Below, piece by piece: positions 59,404-64,000 of a stretch of 64,000 bases of DNA. The notes below the pieces were generated by a model that saw nothing but the letters and a program-made list of their open reading frames with translations, did not search any database and was not told the DNA's origin. Each line of letters starts with the position of its first letter. Position 1 is the first letter of the stretch. A program made the translations under genes and the position numbers. The stretch spans positions 2,604,001 to 2,668,000 of the forward strand of contig NZ_CP032819.1 of the NCBI RefSeq assembly GCF_003991565.1, read 5' to 3'. This stretch comes from Butyricimonas faecalis. GTDB taxonomy: Bacteria; Bacteroidota; Bacteroidia; Bacteroidales; Marinifilaceae.

Positions 59404-60612
59404 TCAAATCAACAATTTACCCAATTGTTCCCAAAAGGTAGGGAAAGACTTTGACACCACCCCGGCATTGCGAATCACTAATCCGGGCAATTTTAACCCG
59501 GCAGGAGCAAAAGCCATCACCATACGGTGGTCTTGATAGGTATCGATTTCCAGAGAAGTCAACGCGTTTCGTTCCCGGTTCCAACATAATTCACCATGCA
59601 CGGGAACTTTCAGTTCATATCCCAGTTTACGCAATTCGCAGATCGAGGCAGCCACACGGTCGCACTCTTTAACATGCAGAGTTTCCAACCCGCGAACACG
59701 AAACGGAATATCTTTTAAACAACAAGCCACGATAAAAGTAAGGGCCAAATCGGGCATTTCCGTGAAATCCGCCTCGAACAAGTCCGTGTTTTCACCGGAA
59801 GCTCGCAACAGGATGTCCGATTCACGCCATTCTGTTCGTACGCCCAATCGCTCCCACAAGCTATATTGCAGGGCATCTCCTTGCAAGCTATCTTTTTTCA
59901 GGTCTGAAATGAAAATTTCCCCCTGCCCGACAATAGAAAGCACCTCGTAGAAATAAGATGCCGCCGTCCAGTCCGATTCCACTCGCAGATTTACCGGGAT
60001 ATACTCCTTTTCAGGAACAACGATCTTCCCCCCCTCCAAACACACGTCAACTCCAAACAAGCGCATCATGGAGGCCGTCATCCGTATGTAAGCGGCTGAA
60101 ACGATTCTTTCTTCCAGATCGAGCGTCAAGCCTCCCGGAAGTAGAGGGGCGATCATCATCAAGGCCGACACGTACTGGCTGCTTATCGAAGCATCTAACA
60201 CCAAGGAACGTCCGCCTTGTAACGGGGCGGAGGTAATCCATAAAGGCGGATAACCCTCTTCATCCATGTAGGCGATCTTCGCACCCAAGTTTCGCAAAGC
60301 ATCCACCAACACCTGCACGGGACGCTGTTTCATACGCTCCGAACCGGTTAATTCCCAGGTTCCGCCTTTCAAGGCAAAATAAGCGGTTAAAAAACGCATG
60401 GCAGTTCCGGCATGCCCCACGTTGACCAGCCTGTTGGAGGAGGACAAGGCTTCCCGTAATACCCGCGTATCATCGCTATCCGACAAATTCTCGGGTACCG
60501 GACATCCGGCCAAGGCACATAAGACGAGTGCCCTGTTTGAAATACTCTTTGAAGCCGGTAAAACAACCACGCCTTCAATTTTTGTCTTATCCCACGCGAT
60601 AACTCGATCCAT
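59404..60612 (-). CDS. aroA: 3-phosphoshikimate 1-carboxyvinyltransferase (EPSP synthase)
   Basis: 402 residues. It joins phosphoenolpyruvate to shikimate-3-phosphate in the sixth step of the shikimate pathway. Motifs include LPASKSISNRALVLCALAG (substrate-binding Lys/Ser near residue 20), GHAGTAMRFLTAYFA near 66-80, and the C-terminal HVKECDRVAASICELRKLG. TYQDHRMVMAFA is also intact. The protein is somewhat shorter than proteobacterial EPSP synthases but in the range for Bacteroidetes. It lies 15 bp after aroB, in one operon. Confidence 0.95.
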   Translation of the reverse strand: MDRVIAWDKTKIEGVVVLPASKSISNRALVLCALAGCPVPENLSDSDDTRVLREALSSSNRLVNVGHAGTAMRFLTAYFALKGGTWELTGSERMKQRPVQVLVDALRNLGAKIAYMDEEGYPPLWITSAPLQGGRSLVLDASISSQYVSALMMIAPLLPGGLTLDLEERIVSAAYIRMTASMMRLFGVDVCLEGGKIVVPEKEYIPVNLRVESDWTAASYFYEVLSIVGQGEIFISDLKKDSLQGDALQYSLWERLGVRTEWRESDILLRASGENTDLFEADFTEMPDLALTFIVACCLKDIPFRVRGLETLHVKECDRVAASICELRKLGYELKVPVHGELCWNRERNALTSLEIDTYQDHRMVMAFAPAGLKLPGLVIRNAGVVSKSFPTFWEQLGKLLI

Positions 60613-60627
60613 AATTCTACTTGTAAT

Positions 60628-61659
60628 TTACACTTGGCTCAAAGCCTCAACCACTAAATCTTTCGAACAATAATTGTCCAGTGAAAACTCCCCGATACCC
60701 GAGAGTAACGTGAAGTTCACTCCCCATCGTTCGTTTTTCTTGTCATGCAACATCAATTCATACAGGGTGTCCACGTGATTCATCAAAGGATAGGGCGGAT
60801 AATGTTGCTTGACGAAATTCCGGACTTCCCGGTAAATCTCTTCAGGAAAACCTTTTTCCTTGACAGAGAGGTACAATTCAGCCACCAGACCCAATGCCAC
60901 CGCTTCACCATGCAAGAGTGGCGATCCCTGCATGATAGACAAACTTTCGATGGCATGCCCGATCGTGTGCCCAAAATTCAACACCTTACGTAGCCCCTGT
61001 TCCCTGGGATCCCGGGTGACGATTTCATTTTTTATTGTCACGGAACGCCGAATCAGTTCCAGCATGTATTCCTGAGTCGTTTCCTGATGTTCCAGGTTCA
61101 ACAACCGGATCAAGTATTCCCGGTTTGATAATAAACCATGCTTGATCATTTCAGCGAAACCGGACATTCGTTCCCGCACGGGTAAATGATTTAAAAAACG
61201 GGTATCGATAATTACCTTTTCCGGAATGGAGAAGGTACCAATCTCGTTTTTCAAACCGTTGAAGTTGAAGCCGGTTTTACCGCCCAAGGAAGCATCGACT
61301 TGCGCCAACAGTGTCGTGGGAACATTTATGCAGCGCATCCCCCGTTTGAAGGTGGAAGCCGCGAAACCTCCCAAGTCGGTCACCACACCTCCTCCAACGC
61401 ACACGAGGATGGAAGAGCGCCTAGCCCCCTGTTTACTCAACATCATCCAAATTCGGCTCACGCTTTCCACCGATTTATTCTCTTCCCCGCAATCCAGAAC
61501 GGTCACGTGCGAGGGGAGCCAGTCCACCTTCTCGAACAATCGATCGCAAAAGAGAACGGTATGTTTATCTGCCACGATAAATATATCCTCGTGCTGGGTT
61601 CCGTCCAGTAATTCAGCAAGGACCATGCCAGCATCCGTGGTAAAAATAATACTTTCCAT
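60628..61659 (-). CDS. aroB: 3-dehydroquinate synthase
   Basis: 343 residues; second step of the shikimate pathway, NAD and metal dependent. Motifs: VGGGVVTDLGGFAASTFKRG (NAD-binding, about 88-107), PTTLLAQVDASLGGKTGFN (substrate/metal region) and LNFGHTIGHAIES with the metal-binding His, plus LLHGEAVALG. It starts MESIIFTTDAGM. It is the first gene of aroB-aroA and is read divergently from dprA. Confidence 0.95.
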   Translation of the reverse strand: MESIIFTTDAGMVLAELLDGTQHEDIFIVADKHTVLFCDRLFEKVDWLPSHVTVLDCGEENKSVESVSRIWMMLSKQGARRSSILVCVGGGVVTDLGGFAASTFKRGMRCINVPTTLLAQVDASLGGKTGFNFNGLKNEIGTFSIPEKVIIDTRFLNHLPVRERMSGFAEMIKHGLLSNREYLIRLLNLEHQETTQEYMLELIRRSVTIKNEIVTRDPREQGLRKVLNFGHTIGHAIESLSIMQGSPLLHGEAVALGLVAELYLSVKEKGFPEEIYREVRNFVKQHYPPYPLMNHVDTLYELMLHDKKNERWGVNFTLLSGIGEFSLDNYCSKDLVVEALSQV

Positions 61660-61782
61660 TTATCCTGTATTTCCGTACAAAATTAAATTATTTTGATCAG
61701 ATGCCCAAACGGGGCGAGAATGGTCCGTGAAGTTTATACATTCATTTTTCTCGTTTCATTCGTTTTTTACACTATTAAGATT

Positions 61783-61790
61783 TACTTTTG
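61783..61790 (+). promoter_or_regulatory. -7 box of dprA
   Basis: TACTTTTG matches TAnnTTTG, 27 bp before the dprA start codon. Confidence 0.5.
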
Positions 61791-61817
61791 TCAAAAATCA
61801 CTTTTAACCATCAACAT

Positions 61818-62930
61818 ATGAATTATGAAAACTCGATTCTGACAAAGGTTGCTATCACGATGGCTCCTCGGCTTAACAATGCTCTCTTTTCTTCTCTATT
61901 CCAACAATGTGGTGGAATTTCCGGTTTTTTCGAAGAGACGGATCAAAACATAGAAGCTCTTTTTCGGGAAAATAACCTGACAAATATCCAGCCCGAACGC
62001 TCCCGTTGGTTACAGATGGCAGAACAAGAGTTGAAGGTCATGGAAAAATATCACATTCATGTACGCGGGATCGAGGACTCCAATTATCCTCGCCTTCTGA
62101 AGCATTGCGCGGATGCCCCTCTCGTACTATTTTATAAGGGGAGCCTTGAAGAGGACGACACAAAGAATATTGCCATCGTGGGTACTCGTAAAGCAACCGA
62201 GATGGGAAAGAAGCGGATCGACACGTTGCTTCACGAACTGGCAGACACGGGCTATCACCCAAACATTATCAGCGGGCTGGCTTACGGGATTGATATTGCC
62301 GCCCACACGGCATGCGTGCATTACGGGTTAAAGGCACAAGCCGTTCTAGGACATGGCCTGCACATGGTTTATCCTGCTTCACACAAAAGTATGACCGAAA
62401 AGATTCTGGAGCAAGGCGGCGCTTTAATTTCCGAGTTCCCGACTTGCGCGCAGGTTTTGCCGACCAATTTTCTTCAACGCAATCGGATCGTGGCGGGGAT
62501 GAGCGAGGCGACTCTTGTTGCCGAATCACCCGTCAAAGGAGGAGCCATGTCCACTGCCCGGCAGGCCTTGTCGTACAACCGGGACGTGATGGCGATTCCC
62601 GGAAGACCGGAAGACCCGACTTTCAGCGGGTGTAATCTGTTGATCAAACAAAATATTGCCGCCTTAGTGGAAAATGTCAAGGATATGCTCCGGATTCTCA
62701 ACTGGCCTCTCCTTTCCACCGGCCCCCAGCAGATGTCGCTGGATTTATTTTCCGAATCCAATCATGAAGTATTGCTCCTGGAGATTTTGGGAAAAACGGG
62801 AGAACAAAATATCGACCAGTTACATCAACTTACACGCATCCCGGTACATGATCTCTCCGTACTTTTGTTAAAACTTGAACTGGAAGGCCGGGCCATGCAG
62901 CTCCCCGGTAATTGTTACACGCTTATTTAA
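61818..62930 (+). CDS. dprA: DNA-processing protein DprA
   Basis: 370 residues. The Rossmann-fold core contains IVGTRKATEMGKKRID, IISGLAYGIDIAAHTACV, VLGHGLHMVYPASHK and LISEFP, all DprA/Smf hallmarks. An N-terminal SAM-like helical region and a C-terminal winged-helix region (about 310-370) flank it. DprA loads RecA onto incoming single-stranded DNA. ATG 61818 (MNYENSILTKV) is preferred over an upstream TTG, because the -7 box lies just ahead of it. Confidence 0.95.
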   Translation: MNYENSILTKVAITMAPRLNNALFSSLFQQCGGISGFFEETDQNIEALFRENNLTNIQPERSRWLQMAEQELKVMEKYHIHVRGIEDSNYPRLLKHCADAPLVLFYKGSLEEDDTKNIAIVGTRKATEMGKKRIDTLLHELADTGYHPNIISGLAYGIDIAAHTACVHYGLKAQAVLGHGLHMVYPASHKSMTEKILEQGGALISEFPTCAQVLPTNFLQRNRIVAGMSEATLVAESPVKGGAMSTARQALSYNRDVMAIPGRPEDPTFSGCNLLIKQNIAALVENVKDMLRILNWPLLSTGPQQMSLDLFSESNHEVLLLEILGKTGEQNIDQLHQLTRIPVHDLSVLLLKLELEGRAMQLPGNCYTLI

Positions 62931-63026
62931 CACGTTTCATTACAGATTTATAGCACGTCATGAATCGTAATTGAAATTTTAAACTATTATAACGTTTGCA
63001 CCTACCAAAAAATAACTCAAAAAATT

Positions 63027-63056
63027 TTTGGAATCATAAACAAAAGCATACCTTTG
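63027..63056 (+). promoter_or_regulatory. gdhA promoter
   Basis: TTTG at 63027-63030 and TACCTTTG at 63049-63056, spaced 18 bp, resemble the Bacteroides -33/-7 pair. The start codon is 67 bp further on. Confidence 0.65.
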
Positions 63057-63123
63057 AACCGAATTTTGATAATTCAAGTAAATGAAAATGTTTTTTTAAA
63101 GTTTTTACTTAAACAATATTCAA

Positions 63124-64000
63124 ATGAAAGCAGAGATTAAAGAATTCATGGATGCCTTAAAGGCTAGAACCGTAGGTGAATCAGAATTCCACCAGGCAGT
63201 TCAAGAAGTGATTGAAACTGTATGGGATACTTATCAGGCAAACCCGAAATACAAGGCTAACAAGATCCTTGAGAAGATGGTAGAACCTGAAAGAGTAATC
63301 ATGTTCAGAGTGCCCTGGATCGATGATAAAGGTGAAGTACAAATCAACCGCGGTTATAGAGTACAATTCAACAGTGCTATTGGACCGTACAAAGGAGGTT
63401 TGCGTTTCCACCCGTCAGTAACCCTTGGCGGTTTGAAATTCTTAGGTTTCGAGCAAACATTCAAAAACTCTTTGACTACTCTTCCGATGGGTGGTGGTAA
63501 AGGAGGTTCAGACTTCAACCCGAAAGGAAAATCAGATAACGAAGTTATGCGTTTCTGCCAAAGCTTCATGACTGAGCTTTGCAAACATATCGGACCGAAC
63601 ACTGACGTTCCTGCTGGTGATATCGGTGTTGGTGCTCGTGAAATCGGTTTCTTGTTCGGACAATACAAGAGAATCCGTAACGAATTCACCGGTGTATTAA
63701 CCGGAAAGAACCGCGAATTCGGTGGTTCAAGAGTACGTCCGGAAGCTACCGGTTACGGTACCGTATACTTTGCACAACACATGTTGGCAGAGAAAGGTGA
63801 GAAAATCGCCGGTAAGACTGTAGCTATCTCTGGTTTCGGTAACGTGGCTTGGGGTGCTGCTCAGAAATTAGTTCAATTGGGAGCTAAATTGGTTACCATT
63901 TCTGGTCCTGACGGATATATCTATGACGAGAAAGGTTTAACTCAAGAGGGTGTAGACTACATGTTGGAATTGCGTGCTAGCAACAATGACGTTGTAGCTC
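63124..64000 (+). CDS. gdhA: NADP-type glutamate dehydrogenase, 3' end cut by window edge
   Basis: First 292 codons of hexameric glutamate dehydrogenase, which links 2-oxoglutarate and ammonium to glutamate. Motifs: VPWIDDKGEVQINRGYRVQF, the substrate-site LPMGGGKGGSDFNPKG with its catalytic lysine near residue 127, TDVPAGDIGVG and AISGFGNVAWGAAQKL (NAD(P)-binding). The open frame continues past 64000; the family is about 445 residues. Codon use is strongly biased, as expected for a highly expressed gene. Confidence 0.96.
   Translation, partial: MKAEIKEFMDALKARTVGESEFHQAVQEVIETVWDTYQANPKYKANKILEKMVEPERVIMFRVPWIDDKGEVQINRGYRVQFNSAIGPYKGGLRFHPSVTLGGLKFLGFEQTFKNSLTTLPMGGGKGGSDFNPKGKSDNEVMRFCQSFMTELCKHIGPNTDVPAGDIGVGAREIGFLFGQYKRIRNEFTGVLTGKNREFGGSRVRPEATGYGTVYFAQHMLAEKGEKIAGKTVAISGFGNVAWGAAQKLVQLGAKLVTISGPDGYIYDEKGLTQEGVDYMLELRASNNDVVA

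Noticed and set aside
1..64000. tRNA, rRNA or insertion sequences
   Set aside because: I found no cloverleaf-like or rRNA sequence and no transposase; the only mobile insert seen inside the ICE is the group II intron.

Overview
The window is Bacteroidales DNA. Its promoters carry TAnnTTTG -7 boxes, it has a complete CTnDOT-style tra operon (traA to traQ), fimbrillin/DUF5119/DUF3575 fimbrial genes, and many protein families found mainly in Bacteroides-type conjugative elements (DUF3945, DUF4099, DUF4120, DUF4121, PRTRC). The genus cannot be fixed from what is visible. About 57.7 kb belongs to an integrative conjugative element (ICE) that enters from the left edge. The last 6 kb is chromosome: a DUF3298 lipoprotein, aroA, aroB, dprA and gdhA. 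No integrase is present, so the other ICE end must lie left of position 1.

Layout. 1-4155 (minus): topoisomerase III, a small DUF4099 protein and a large DUF4099/DUF3945 protein. 4156-4902: regulatory and apparently noncoding DNA. 4903-9563 (plus, visibly AT-rich): defence cargo made of AbiEi, AbiEii, a NACHT-type NTPase and a RelA/SpoT-type nucleotidyltransferase, ending at a strong terminator. 9636-11098 (minus): small accessory genes. 11315-15091 (minus): coupling ATPase, relaxase and MobA-like protein. 15092-15700: candidate oriT and divergent promoters. 15701-32677 (plus): the conjugation operon, with a 2.5-kb group II intron inside traG. 32769-41112 (mostly minus): small accessory genes. 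41112-43522: a partial PRTRC cassette. 44302-48579: a second topB-DUF4099-DUF3945 module. 48894-54109: an unknown small gene and a fimbrial cluster with its LuxR-type regulator. 54211-57487: methylase gene and partners. 57488-58049: the ICE right end.

Two sequence families tie the element together. First, a 29-bp box built from two direct repeats 20 bp apart occurs four times. It lies 45-46 bp (three copies) or 35 bp (one copy, one helical turn closer) upstream of a -7-like sequence, in front of both DUF3945 operons, traA and traE. It looks like the binding site of one ICE-wide activator. Second, at least six copies of a large structured leader of about 170-195 nt, with strongly covarying stems and a shared core, each lie 14-29 nt upstream of the start codon of a minus-strand accessory gene.

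The best candidate for an undescribed system is the cargo operon at 4903-9563. It contains a NACHT STAND-type ATPase with a pentapeptide-like C-terminal region, translationally coupled (ATGA overlap) to a RelA/SpoT-fold enzyme that lacks the usual G-loop Tyr-x-Ser-x-His motif. Both appear to be co-transcribed with an AbiE toxin-antitoxin pair. Other points of note are a G8 tract that puts the fimbrial DUF3575 gene out of frame, a methylase-helicase gene that appears broken into distant pieces, and several gene remnants that mark old recombination junctions.
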